The notes under the pieces: model-generated
Told to the model about the DNA's origin: nothing
Seen by the model: the letters and a program-made list of their open reading frames with translations, nothing else
The model's database searches: none
Position numbers and translations under genes: made by a program
In this document: positions 1-7,979 of the stretch, one piece after another
Layout of the letters: each line of letters starts with the position of its first letter
How positions within the stretch are numbered: the stretch's first letter is position 1
Assembly: GCF_006716785.1 (NCBI RefSeq)
Contig: NZ_VFPQ01000001.1
Location: forward strand, 4,340,001 to 4,404,000
DNA: 64,000 bases
DNA from: Thermopolyspora flexuosa
GTDB taxonomy: Bacteria; Actinomycetota; Actinomycetes; Streptosporangiales; Streptosporangiaceae
Direction of reading: 5' to 3'

Positions 1-71
1 CCCGACGACATCCGTACGGCGCGCCGACGCGGCCGACGCGTCCCGCTCGCCGTACCCCGTGAAAGGACACC

Positions 72-950
72 ATGAAGAGATTCCTGGCGGTGCTCGCCGC
101 CACGCTCATCGCACCCACGCTGGTGGCCGCCGCGACCCCGGCGGCCGCCCAGGCCGCGCCGCGCAACCCGGTGGCCGCGGTCCAGAAGCAGGTCGCCAAG
201 AAGAGCGGCGTGCGGATCAACGAGACCACCCGGGTCACGGTCGACGGGAAGACCCTCCTGACCGCGAAGCAGGTCGGCGTGGTCAGGCTCGACCCCCGCC
301 GCAAGGAGTTCTACGACGTGACGGGCCGGATCGTCGTCGACAAGGAGAGCGTCAAGCTGCGCATCCTCCGCGCGGGCGGCAAGGAGCACTACCTGCAGAG
401 CCCGCTGCTCAAGGACGAGCTGCCCGAGGGCAAGACGTGGGTGAGCACCACGGAGTTCGCGTCCCTGCGCGGCCTGTCGACCGTCGACGGGACCAACCCC
501 AAGGTGCTGAAGGTCCTGCTGGCCGGCGCCAAGTCCAAGGTTTCCGGCGGCAGGCTGGACGGCGTGCGGACCGTGGCCTACCGGGGCACGATCCCGGTCA
601 GCCGGCTCGCCAAGGTCTCCCCGAACCTTCGCGACTTCGACACCGCGCTCAAGGGTGCCAAGGGCATCAAGCCGCCCTTCATCCGCTGGAAGCTCTACGT
701 CGGCGGCCGTGACGGGCTCCCCCGCCGGCTCTCCACGGAGCTCGTGCTGTTCGAGGACAAGAAGGTCGGCTCGGTGAAGCTCCTCGACGACGTCCGCTAC
801 AGCGGCTGGGGCACCAAGGTCAAGATCACGGCGCCGCCCGCCGACCAGGTGATCGACCTCAAGGAGCTGACGAGCGGGGACATCGAGGAGGTCCTCATCC
901 CGTTCGCCGACCCGTTCAAGGGCCTGAAGCTCGACACCATCGCGGAGTGA
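72..950 (+). CDS. Secreted protein, LolA/LppX-like fold suspected
   Basis: A 292-residue protein with a Sec signal peptide: the N-terminus MKRFLAVLAATL is followed by an Ala-rich stretch ending AQAAP near residue 30. There is no lipobox cysteine, so it is probably released or wall-associated rather than a lipoprotein. The mature part is rich in Lys and beta-strand-like segments, with no catalytic motif I recognise. Size and texture resemble actinobacterial LppX/LprG or LolA-like lipid-binding proteins, but that is a weak analogy. The ATG at 72 has a good Shine-Dalgarno (GAAAGGA, 61-67). It is followed by a strong hairpin and converges on pcrA. Real gene: confident. Function: unknown. Confidence 0.75.
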   Translation: MKRFLAVLAATLIAPTLVAAATPAAAQAAPRNPVAAVQKQVAKKSGVRINETTRVTVDGKTLLTAKQVGVVRLDPRRKEFYDVTGRIVVDKESVKLRILRAGGKEHYLQSPLLKDELPEGKTWVSTTEFASLRGLSTVDGTNPKVLKVLLAGAKSKVSGGRLDGVRTVAYRGTIPVSRLAKVSPNLRDFDTALKGAKGIKPPFIRWKLYVGGRDGLPRRLSTELVLFEDKKVGSVKLLDDVRYSGWGTKVKITAPPADQVIDLKELTSGDIEEVLIPFADPFKGLKLDTIAE

Positions 951-990
951 CGTCCCAGCGGTGACCGACCGCAGGTGACGAGTCACACCC

Positions 991-1024
991 GGGCCCCGGC
1001 GGCCGTTCCGGCCCGCCGGGGCCC
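991..1024. terminator. Bidirectional hairpin terminator
   Basis: A perfect 12-bp GC stem (991-1002 with 1013-1024) around a 10-nt loop lies between two converging genes. There is no T-run, as is usual for actinobacterial terminators. Confidence 0.75.
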
Positions 1025-1042
1025 GTCACGTTTCCGGGGCGG

Positions 1043-3304
1043 TCAGAGCTTCTCGATGGGCGCGTAGGCGAGCAGCAGGGTCTTCACCCCCAGGCTGCCG
1101 AAGTCGATCTTCGCGCTCGTCTTGTCCCCCGCGCCGTCCACGGACAGCACCGTGCCGAGGCCGAACTTGTCGTGGTTGACCCGGTCCCCGGGCGCGAGGT
1201 TCGGCACCGTCCGGCCGCCCCGCCGCGGCGGTGCCGCCGCCGGGGCCCGGGTCTCGCGGGCGGTCGCCGCCGTGGTGACGGTCTTGCCCGGGTCGGTACG
1301 CCACTCGATCAGCTCCTCGGGCACCTCGGCGAGGAACCGGGAGGCCGGGTTGAACGACGGCGCCCCCCACGCGCTGCGCACCAGGGCCCGGGACAGGTAG
1401 AGGCGGCGCCGCGCCCGGGTGATGCCGACGTAGGCGAGGCGGCGCTCCTCCTCCAGCTCCTGCGGCTCGCCGAGCGAGCGCAGGTGCGGGAAGACCCCGT
1501 CCTCCAGGCCGGTGAGGAACACCACGGGGAACTCCAGGCCCTTGGCGGTGTGCAGGGTCATCAGCGTGACCACGCCCTGCCCGTCGTCGTTGTCCGGCAC
1601 CTGGTCGGCGTCGGCGACGAGGGACACCTGCTCGAGGAAGTCGACGAGCCCGCCCTCGGGGTTCGCCTCCTGGAACTCCTGGGCGACCGCGATCAGCTCG
1701 TTGAGGTTCTCCAGCCGGCTCGCGTCCTGCGGGTCCTCGGAGTTCTCCAGCTCGGCCCGGTACCCGGTGGCGGTGAGCACCTCCTCGGCGAGCTCGGCGA
1801 CCGGCAGCTCCTTGCGGCGCAGCTCCTCGAGCAGCTCGGTGAACTCCCGGATCGCGTTGATCGAGCGGGTGGCGAGCCCGGGCACCTCCTCGGCGCGCCG
1901 CATCGCCTCCCAGAACGGGACGCGCTCCCGCGCGGAGAACGCCTCCAGCATCGCCTCGGCCCGCTCGCCGATGCCCCGCTTGGGCACGTTGAGGATGCGC
2001 CGCAGCGACACCGTGTCGTTGGGGTTGGCGAGCACCCGCAGGTAGGCGAGCAGGTCGCGGACCTCCTTGCGCTCGTAGAAGCGCACGCCGCCGACCACCT
2101 TGTACGGCAGGCCGGTGCGGATGAAGATCTCCTCGAACACCCGGGAGGCCGCGTTGGTGCGGTAGAACACCGCGACGTCGCCGGGCCGTACCCCCTCCTC
2201 GTCGGCGAGCCGGTCCACCTCCTCGGCGACGAACATCGCCTCGTCGTGCTCGTTGTCCGCGACGTACCCGACGATCTTCGGGCCCGGCCCCTGGTCGGAC
2301 CAGAGGTTCTTGGGCTTGCGCCCGGTGTTGTGGGAGATCACCGCGTTCGCCGCGTCGAGGATCGTCTGGGTGGAGCGGTAGTTCTGCTCCAGCATGATCG
2401 TGCGCGCGTCCGGGAAGTCGCGCTCGAACTCGAGGATGTTGCGGATCGTCGCGCCGCGGAACGCGTAGATCGACTGGTCGGCGTCGCCCACCACGCACAG
2501 CTCGGCGGGCTCCACCCCGTCGCCGCCGCCCTCGAGCACCGGCTCGCCGTCGGCGGTGCGCCGCTCCGGCCGCCCGACCAGCTCGCGGATGAGCACGTAC
2601 TGCGCGTGGTTGGTGTCCTGGTACTCGTCGACGAGCACGTGCCGGAACCGGCGGCGGTAGTGCTCGGCCACGTCCGGGAAGAGCTGGAACAGCGAGACCG
2701 TGAGCATGATCAGGTCGTCGAAGTCCATCGCCCCGGCCTCGGTGAGCCGCCGCTGGTAGGCCGCGTACGCCTCGGCGAGCGTCTTCTCCAGGTGGGTGCG
2801 GGCCCGGTTCGCCGCGGTCTCGTAGTCGACCAGCTCGTTCTTCATCGCGCTCACCTGCGCGGAGAACGAGCGCGGCGGGTAGCGCTTGGGGTCGAGGTCG
2901 AGCTCCCGGCAGACCAGCGCCATCAGCCGCTGGGCGTCGGCCTGGTCGTAGATGGAGAAGCCGCCGGGGAACCCCAGCCGCTTCGCCTCCCGGCGCAGGA
3001 TGCGCACGCAGGCGCTGTGGAAGGTCATCACCCACATCGCCTTCGACCGCGGGCCGACGAGCCGCTCGACGCGCTCCTTCATCTCCCGGGCGGCCTTGTT
3101 GGTGAACGTGATCGCGAGGATCTCCCCCGGATGCACGTCACGCTCGGCGAGCAGGTAGGCGATGCGGTGGGTGAGCACCCTCGTCTTGCCGGACCCGGCA
3201 CCGGCGACGATGAGCAGCGGCGAGCCCTGGTGGAGCACGGCCTCGCGCTGCTGCGGGTTGAGTCCGTCGAGGAGGGGCGAAGCGTGGGAAGTTCCGGTCG
3301 GCAC
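1043..3304 (-). CDS. pcrA: ATP-dependent DNA helicase PcrA/UvrD (SF1A)
   Basis: SF1A 3'-5' helicase acting in nucleotide excision repair, replication restart and removal of RecA or RNA polymerase from DNA. All motifs are present: Q motif LNPQQREAV, Walker A GAGSGKT, TFTNKAA, Walker B VDEYQDT, the GDADQSIYAFRGA motif, QNYRST, and LMTLHTAKGLEF near the C-terminus. The last ~45 residues (GDRVNHDKFGLGTV and on) form the Tudor-like domain that binds RNA polymerase in PcrA. I chose GTG 3304 (product starts VPTGTSHASP, 753 aa) because AGGGG lies just upstream and the open frame beyond it (to 3415) is not helicase-like. The SD spacing is short, so the start is uncertain. Divergent from the PIG-L gene. 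Confidence 0.95.
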   Translation of the reverse strand: MPTGTSHASPLLDGLNPQQREAVLHQGSPLLIVAGAGSGKTRVLTHRIAYLLAERDVHPGEILAITFTNKAAREMKERVERLVGPRSKAMWVMTFHSACVRILRREAKRLGFPGGFSIYDQADAQRLMALVCRELDLDPKRYPPRSFSAQVSAMKNELVDYETAANRARTHLEKTLAEAYAAYQRRLTEAGAMDFDDLIMLTVSLFQLFPDVAEHYRRRFRHVLVDEYQDTNHAQYVLIRELVGRPERRTADGEPVLEGGGDGVEPAELCVVGDADQSIYAFRGATIRNILEFERDFPDARTIMLEQNYRSTQTILDAANAVISHNTGRKPKNLWSDQGPGPKIVGYVADNEHDEAMFVAEEVDRLADEEGVRPGDVAVFYRTNAASRVFEEIFIRTGLPYKVVGGVRFYERKEVRDLLAYLRVLANPNDTVSLRRILNVPKRGIGERAEAMLEAFSARERVPFWEAMRRAEEVPGLATRSINAIREFTELLEELRRKELPVAELAEEVLTATGYRAELENSEDPQDASRLENLNELIAVAQEFQEANPEGGLVDFLEQVSLVADADQVPDNDDGQGVVTLMTLHTAKGLEFPVVFLTGLEDGVFPHLRSLGEPQELEEERRLAYVGITRARRRLYLSRALVRSAWGAPSFNPASRFLAEVPEELIEWRTDPGKTVTTAATARETRAPAAAPPRRGGRTVPNLAPGDRVNHDKFGLGTVLSVDGAGDKTSAKIDFGSLGVKTLLLAYAPIEKL

Positions 3305-3444
3305 GTCCCCTAGGTTATGGCCGCGGGCCACCGGGGTCGCGCCCGTCGCGCGAAAACCCTTTCGAATCCCTGTGATCATCCGCGCCGGACCACCGGAATT
3401 CCGGACGTAACGCACCGGTTATGGTGCGCAAAGAGGAGGTAAAG

Positions 3445-4161
3445 GTGCTGGATGACGCTGAGGTGCGCCGGGTGCTCGCGGTGACCGCCCACCCGGACGA
3501 CGTCGACTTCTCCGCCGCCGGGACGATCGCCACGCTCACCGGCAGGGGCGTCGAGGTGGTCTACCTGGTGGTGACCGACGGGGACGCCGGCGGCTTCGAC
3601 CGCGAGGTCGACAACGGCGGCATGGCCGAGCTGCGGCGGGCCGAGCAGCTCGCGGCGGCCGCGTGCGTCGGCGTGACCGACGTACGGTTCCTCGGCTACC
3701 CGGACGGCAGGCTGGAGCCGTCGCTCGCGCTGCGGCGGGACATCGCCCGGGTCATCCGGCAGGTGCGCCCGGACCGCGTCATCACGATGAGCCCGGAGCG
3801 GGACTACCGGCGCATCGGCCGCAGCCACCCCGACCACCGGGTGGTGGGCGGGGCGACGCTCGACGCCGTCTACCCGGACGCGCGCAACCCGTACGCCTTC
3901 CCCGAGCTGCTCGAGGAGGAGGGGCTCGAGGCGTGGACGGTACGCGAGGTGTGGCTGACCAGCCCGACCCCCGACCACGCCGTGGACGTCACCGAGACGC
4001 TCGACCGCAAGCTCGCGGCGCTGCGGGCGCACAAGAGCCAGACCGCCCACCGCCCGGACCTCGAGGACTGGGTCCGCCGCAACCTCGCGGCGAACGCCGC
4101 CGAGTTCGGGCTGCCCGAGGGCCGGTACGCCGAGCTGTTCCAGGTGGTCGACACGGCCTGA
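3445..4161 (+). CDS. PIG-L/LmbE-family N-deacetylase
   Basis: A 238-residue zinc-dependent deacetylase of the family containing MshB (mycothiol), Mca and GlcNAc-PI deacetylase. The metal motif AHPDD comes right after the first strand, and the distal histidine is in SHPDHR. Family members remove N-acetyl groups from sugars or amide-linked conjugates; the substrate cannot be told here, and an MshB-like or mycothiol-conjugate role is possible. GTG 3445 is preferred over the upstream ATG 3421 because AGGAGG (3434-3439) sits 5 nt before it. Divergent from pcrA and ends before a strong terminator. Confidence 0.85.
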   Translation: MLDDAEVRRVLAVTAHPDDVDFSAAGTIATLTGRGVEVVYLVVTDGDAGGFDREVDNGGMAELRRAEQLAAAACVGVTDVRFLGYPDGRLEPSLALRRDIARVIRQVRPDRVITMSPERDYRRIGRSHPDHRVVGGATLDAVYPDARNPYAFPELLEEEGLEAWTVREVWLTSPTPDHAVDVTETLDRKLAALRAHKSQTAHRPDLEDWVRRNLAANAAEFGLPEGRYAELFQVVDTA

Positions 4162-4199
4162 CCGCGGTACGGCGGGCGGCAGGGGCGGGAAAGGGAAAA

Positions 4200-4224
4200 C
4201 CCCGGCCGGGAAGCCCGGCCGGGG
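4200..4224. terminator. Hairpin terminator between converging genes
   Basis: A perfect 11-bp stem, CCCCGGCCGGG (4200-4210) with its complement at 4214-4224, has a 3-nt loop. AAAA precedes it on the + strand, which gives a T-run for minus-strand transcription. It serves both the PIG-L gene and the secreted-repeat gene. Confidence 0.8.
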
Positions 4225-4266
4225 CCCGTCAGGCGCGAGTGAAACCTGGGATCGCGCGGACGGTCG

Positions 4267-5418
4267 TCAGGCGTCCTTCGGCTGCGGGCAGCTGAAGGAG
4301 AACGACTCCGACGCGCTCGACGCGTTCGGCGAGGTGACCTCGAGCGTCACCGTGCCGTAGGTCTTCGACCCGTGCGGGTCACCGTCGATCGAGAAGGAGA
4401 CCGGGTAGGTCCCGGCGTGGTTCACCCTCATGCTGCCGCTCTTGGAGACGCCGTTGGCGGTCCAGCGGTAGGAGAACGTGCCGGGGCCGCTGATCGAGAT
4501 CCGACCCGTGAAGTTCACCCGCGGACCCTTGGTGCCCACGCAGGAGGAGTTGTCCGGGGACACGCTGATGCCCGCGACCTGCGCGGTCGTGGCCGGCGCC
4601 GGCTTGGGGAGGCGCGGCTTGGGGTGCTCGGGCCGCGGGTGGTGCGGCTTGCCCGGCTTGTGGTGGCCGCCCGGGCGGACGCAGTTCACCACGTAGGAGT
4701 CAGCGTCGCCCTTGGCGCGGCGCGGGTGAACGATGTCCAGCTTCACCCAGCCACGGTGGCTGCGCCCCGGAGCGAAGGAGTAGGACACCTTCTTGGCACC
4801 CCACACCTTGGTCCGGCCCCAGTCCACGACCTTGCCGTTGTGGATCCACCGGTACGTCACCGACGTCGGCCGGCTGACCCGGATCACACCCTCGGCCATG
4901 ACCCGCCGGGACGGCGTGCAGACGCCGTGGAAGTTCTCCACGTCCACGAAGGCCTTGGCGACGGCCGGCTTCTTGGCCCGCTTCGGCGCGCAGGCGACGG
5001 AGAAGTGGGTCTTGGCGGTGGTCGCCTTGAACGGGGCGAGCACCCGGAGGGCCTGCCAGCCCCGGATGCTGCGGGAGAAGGTGGCGTCCTCCTTGACGGT
5101 GATGGTCTTGACGCCGTGGCCGCGCACGGTCACGACCTTGACCTTGCTCTTCGAGCCGTCACCGTGCAGCCACTGGTAGGCCACCTTCGTGGTGCCCTTG
5201 ACCCGGACCTTGATCTTCGACTCGAAGGAGACCGTGGCCGGGCAGGCACCGACGTAGTGCTTGGGCGTCGCCTCGGGGGCGGTCACGAAGGCCTTGGGCG
5301 TGCGCCAGTCGGTGGTGCTCGCCGACGCGGGCGTGGCCGACAGGCCGATCAGCCCGGTGGTGAGCATCGCCGCACCGACGCCGGCCGCCGCGAACCTGCG
5401 GACGTTCGTCGACTTCAT
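4267..5418 (-). CDS. Secreted protein with three Cys-framed beta-sandwich repeats
   Basis: 383 residues. A signal peptide ends near residue 34 (ATPASAS). The mature protein has three related blocks of roughly 90-110 residues, each starting near a Cys, carrying a Y-[QR]-W pattern (YQWLHGDG, YRWIHNGK, YRWTANGV) and ending near a second Cys (FSVAC, YVVNC, FSFSC). This suggests three Ig-like domains, each closed by a disulfide. Blocks 2 and 3 are separated by a His/Pro/Lys linker of about 22 residues. No enzyme motif is visible; a structural or adhesive surface role is likely but inferred. The ATG at 5418 has the SD-like GGAG in its leader. An unusual AT-rich repeat array lies upstream (5505-5552). 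Confidence 0.75.
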   Translation of the reverse strand: MKSTNVRRFAAAGVGAAMLTTGLIGLSATPASASTTDWRTPKAFVTAPEATPKHYVGACPATVSFESKIKVRVKGTTKVAYQWLHGDGSKSKVKVVTVRGHGVKTITVKEDATFSRSIRGWQALRVLAPFKATTAKTHFSVACAPKRAKKPAVAKAFVDVENFHGVCTPSRRVMAEGVIRVSRPTSVTYRWIHNGKVVDWGRTKVWGAKKVSYSFAPGRSHRGWVKLDIVHPRRAKGDADSYVVNCVRPGGHHKPGKPHHPRPEHPKPRLPKPAPATTAQVAGISVSPDNSSCVGTKGPRVNFTGRISISGPGTFSYRWTANGVSKSGSMRVNHAGTYPVSFSIDGDPHGSKTYGTVTLEVTSPNASSASESFSFSCPQPKDA

Positions 5419-5504
5419 GAGGGTGCGAACTCCAATCGTCGAGTTGCAGTGCGAAGGGACGGTCGCCGTGCCGACAACTCCGGGCCGGACTCCGGCAAAG
5501 TCCC

Positions 5505-5552
5505 GGTAAAAGATTTTTACCAGAAAATTACCAGGGATGTGAGGCTTTTACC
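5505..5552 (-). promoter_or_regulatory. TTTTACC repeat array, candidate operator
   Basis: Upstream of the secreted-repeat gene, GGTAAAA (5505-5511) and TTTTACC (5515-5521) form a 7-bp inverted repeat with a 3-nt spacer. ATTACC follows closely and TTTTACC recurs at 5546-5552, 31 bp (three helical turns) from the first copy. The AT-rich patch stands out in 72% GC DNA. An operator or UP-like element is inferred. Confidence 0.4.
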
Positions 5553-5582
5553 TGTGATTGTCCCGTCGCAATGCGTGGCAAT

Positions 5583-6305
5583 TCAGTTGCGAGGCAACCT
5601 TCGGGCGATCCGGGACGTCACATACCCAAATGCGTTGGTGGCCGAATGCAGCATCGCCGGGGCGAGAAGCCCGTACCTCCGGCGCAGCTCGGAAAAGATC
5701 ACCCCGGCCCCGGCGGTGGCAAGCACCGTGCCAACGGTGCAATTAACCACACCCATTTTCATGGAGTTTTCATCCGCACCCGTGTCGCTTTTGCCCCGTT
5801 TGGGCGTTTTGGTGGCGAGGGTGGCGACCGCGGGATTGGCGCGGGCCATCGCGATCGCGGGCAGCACGTGCCACAGGCCGAACAGGCCGGAGGAGACCGC
5901 GGTGGCGGCCAGGCGCCCGCGCGAGCGCTCGACCAGCCCGTACACCACGCCGCGGAAGCCGACCTCCTCCAGCAGCACGGTGCCGACCGGCACCTGGAGC
6001 AGGATCTCCTCGGCGAGCCGGGCGCGGGAGATGCCGAGGGCGCGCTCGTCGTACAGCAGCGGCCGGACGCGCGGATGGGCCACGGCGGCGGCGTACCCGG
6101 CGGCGACACCGGCCGCGAGCGCCGCGCCGGCGAGGGCGCCGCGCCGCCCGTCGGTGAACCCCATGTCGCGCCAGGAGAGCCCGCGCCGGCGGGCGAGCGC
6201 GACCAGCGCGCCGGTGGCGGCGGCGGAGGTCAGCGGCGCGAGGCGCGGGGCGACCCGGTTGTTGAGCACGTTCGCGGCCGCCAGCACGGCGATGATCGGC
6301 AGCAT
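5583..6305 (-). CDS. CPBP-family intramembrane glutamic protease
   Basis: 240 residues with several hydrophobic segments and the CPBP/Rce1 signature motifs: EEVGFRG (the EExxxR motif with the catalytic Glu pair), FGLWH (FxxxH), and LHSATNAFGY at the C-terminus. The family comprises integral membrane proteases used in prenyl-protein processing, bacteriocin self-immunity and regulated proteolysis. The substrate here is unknown. ATG 6305 has GGAAGG close upstream. A hydrophilic Lys-rich insertion (TKTPKRGKSDTGADEN, about residues 163-178) interrupts the membrane domain and is probably a loop. It is co-oriented with the genes on either side but separated by more than 150 nt from each. Confidence 0.85.
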   Translation of the reverse strand: MLPIIAVLAAANVLNNRVAPRLAPLTSAAATGALVALARRRGLSWRDMGFTDGRRGALAGAALAAGVAAGYAAAVAHPRVRPLLYDERALGISRARLAEEILLQVPVGTVLLEEVGFRGVVYGLVERSRGRLAATAVSSGLFGLWHVLPAIAMARANPAVATLATKTPKRGKSDTGADENSMKMGVVNCTVGTVLATAGAGVIFSELRRRYGLLAPAMLHSATNAFGYVTSRIARRLPRN

Positions 6306-6481
6306 GCCTTCCAGTCAACATCGCCGCGCGCCGGAACGCGCGGACCCGCACGCGCCGATGTGGGCGGCGCCGTGCACGGCGCCCGTGTGCACGGCCACGC
6401 GTGCGGTCCTGCGCGCACGAACGAGACAGCGCCGGCCGGGCGTGCCGTGCGGACCGGCCGGCGGCGCGGGCGCCGGGCGGA

Positions 6482-7252
6482 TCAGGGCACCGGGTCGCCG
6501 AACTTCGCGCAGGCCGAGATGCCCTGGCTCTGACCGGCCTGGAAGGCCGCCTGCCGCTCCGGGCCGGTGCCGTGGGCGTCCGGGCGCCACCACTCGTCGG
6601 TGGGGTCGCCCGCCGCGGCGAGGTTCGCGAACAGCTCCTCGTCGTCGCCCTCCTCCTTGGTGAGCCGGCCGGCCTGCACCAGCCAGCCGATCACCGCGCC
6701 CGCGTAGCAGTCGGCCTGCAGCTCCCGGTTCTTGTTGAGCCGGAAGTCCGTGGTGAGCTGCGCCTGTACGGCGTGGCCGATCTCGTGCGGGATGATCACG
6801 TAGACCGCGCCGTCACCGATCTCGTCGTACAGCTCCTCGAGCCACCGCTCGTCGAAGGCGACGAAGTGCCCGATCGGGCAGTAGAAGGCGTTCTCCGGCA
6901 CGGCCTCCTGGTCACCGCAGGCGGGGCCGTTCCGGCCGACGTACGGGATGAAGCGCTGGATCGGCCGGTACTCGCGTCCGTCGGCGGCGAACTGCTGCTC
7001 CCAGTACTCCTCGGTGAGCGTGCGCGCCAGCACGACGTCCTCGGCGAAGTTGTCGCCCGCCAGGGTGGTCGACTTCCGCGTCAGCGAACCCCCCTCGCGG
7101 GCCGAGTTCGCCTCCTCGAACTCCCCCTCGTCGACCCGCGCGGCGTTGCGGGGGTCACCCAGGACGTCCTCGAAGCCGGGTATCGGAGCGCAGGCGACCG
7201 CGACGGCCGCGGCGAGCGCGGTCGCCAAGGGGGCTAAACCACGAGGCTTCAC
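6482..7252 (-). CDS. Neutral zinc metallopeptidase lipoprotein (YpfJ-like)
   Basis: 256 residues. The N-terminus ends in a lipobox-like AVACAP with Cys about residue 21, so this is a membrane-anchored lipoprotein facing outward. The protease core has HEIGH (zinc and catalytic Glu) followed by ELQADCYAG, the hallmark of the putative neutral zinc metallopeptidase family (YpfJ). The GTG at 7252 has no obvious Shine-Dalgarno; this start is used because it gives a complete signal peptide. Physiological substrates of the family are not established. The next gene on the same strand is the response regulator, beginning about 90 bp downstream of this leader region. Confidence 0.85.
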   Translation of the reverse strand: MKPRGLAPLATALAAAVAVACAPIPGFEDVLGDPRNAARVDEGEFEEANSAREGGSLTRKSTTLAGDNFAEDVVLARTLTEEYWEQQFAADGREYRPIQRFIPYVGRNGPACGDQEAVPENAFYCPIGHFVAFDERWLEELYDEIGDGAVYVIIPHEIGHAVQAQLTTDFRLNKNRELQADCYAGAVIGWLVQAGRLTKEEGDDEELFANLAAAGDPTDEWWRPDAHGTGPERQAAFQAGQSQGISACAKFGDPVP

Positions 7253-7343
7253 GGATCAATCGTGACCCATCCGTCTCGGACATGTCGTGCAGAACGCAAT
7301 ATTTGACTAGCGAACCACACGACGCGTACGGAACCGCGCGAAG

Positions 7344-7979
7344 CTAGACGAGACGGCGGGCGGTGGCCCAGCGGGACAGCTCGTGGCGGTTGGAGAGCTG
7401 GAGCTTGCGCAGCACCGAGGAGACGTGGGTCTCCACGGTCTTGACCGAGATGAACAGCTCCTTGGCGATCTCCTTGTACGCGTAGCCGCGCGCGATGAGC
7501 CGCAGCACCTCGCGCTCCCGCTGGGTGAGCGAGTCGAGCTCGGGGTCGATCGGCGGCGCCTCGGTGGAGGCGAACGCGTCGAGCACGAACCCGGCGAGCC
7601 GCGGCGAGAACACCGCGTCCCCGTCGGCGACCCGGAGGATCGCGTCGGTCAGCTCCCTGCCGCTGATCGTCTTGGTGACGTACCCGCGGGCGCCGGCCCG
7701 GATCACGCCGATCACGTCCTCGGCCGCGTCGGACACCGACAGCGCGAGGAACCGCACCGAGGAGCCCTTGCCGAGCACCCGGCGCAGCACCTCCACGCCG
7801 CCGCCGCCCGGCATGTGCACGTCGAGGAGCACGACGTCGGGCCTGTGCTCCTCGATCGCCGCGACCGCGGAGTCGACGTCCCCGGCCTCGCCGACGACCT
7901 CCACCTCCGGCCCCAGCTCGGCGCGCACGCCGGCGCGGAACAACCGGTGGTCGTCCACGATCAGCACCCTGGTCGTCAT
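7344..7979 (-). CDS. LuxR-family response regulator (LiaR-like)
   Basis: 211 residues. The N-terminal receiver domain has the acidic pocket VDDH, the phosphoacceptor Asp in VVLLDVHMPG, and Lys in VTKTISG. The C-terminal NarL/LuxR helix-turn-helix reads LTQREREVLRLIARGY with SVKTVETHVSSVLRKL. Its start overlaps the kinase stop by ATGA, so the pair is translationally coupled. The PspC-domain kinase and the divergent PspC/toast-rack protein suggest a LiaRS-type cell-envelope stress circuit. A TCAGGGG inverted-repeat element in the divergent region is a candidate binding site. Confidence 0.93.
   Translation of the reverse strand: MTTRVLIVDDHRLFRAGVRAELGPEVEVVGEAGDVDSAVAAIEEHRPDVVLLDVHMPGGGGVEVLRRVLGKGSSVRFLALSVSDAAEDVIGVIRAGARGYVTKTISGRELTDAILRVADGDAVFSPRLAGFVLDAFASTEAPPIDPELDSLTQREREVLRLIARGYAYKEIAKELFISVKTVETHVSSVLRKLQLSNRHELSRWATARRLV

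Noticed and set aside
1043-3415. PcrA starting at 3415
   Set aside because: The extra N-terminal 37 residues are not helicase-like and would run into the upstream promoter region; GTG 3304 has AGGGG just upstream.
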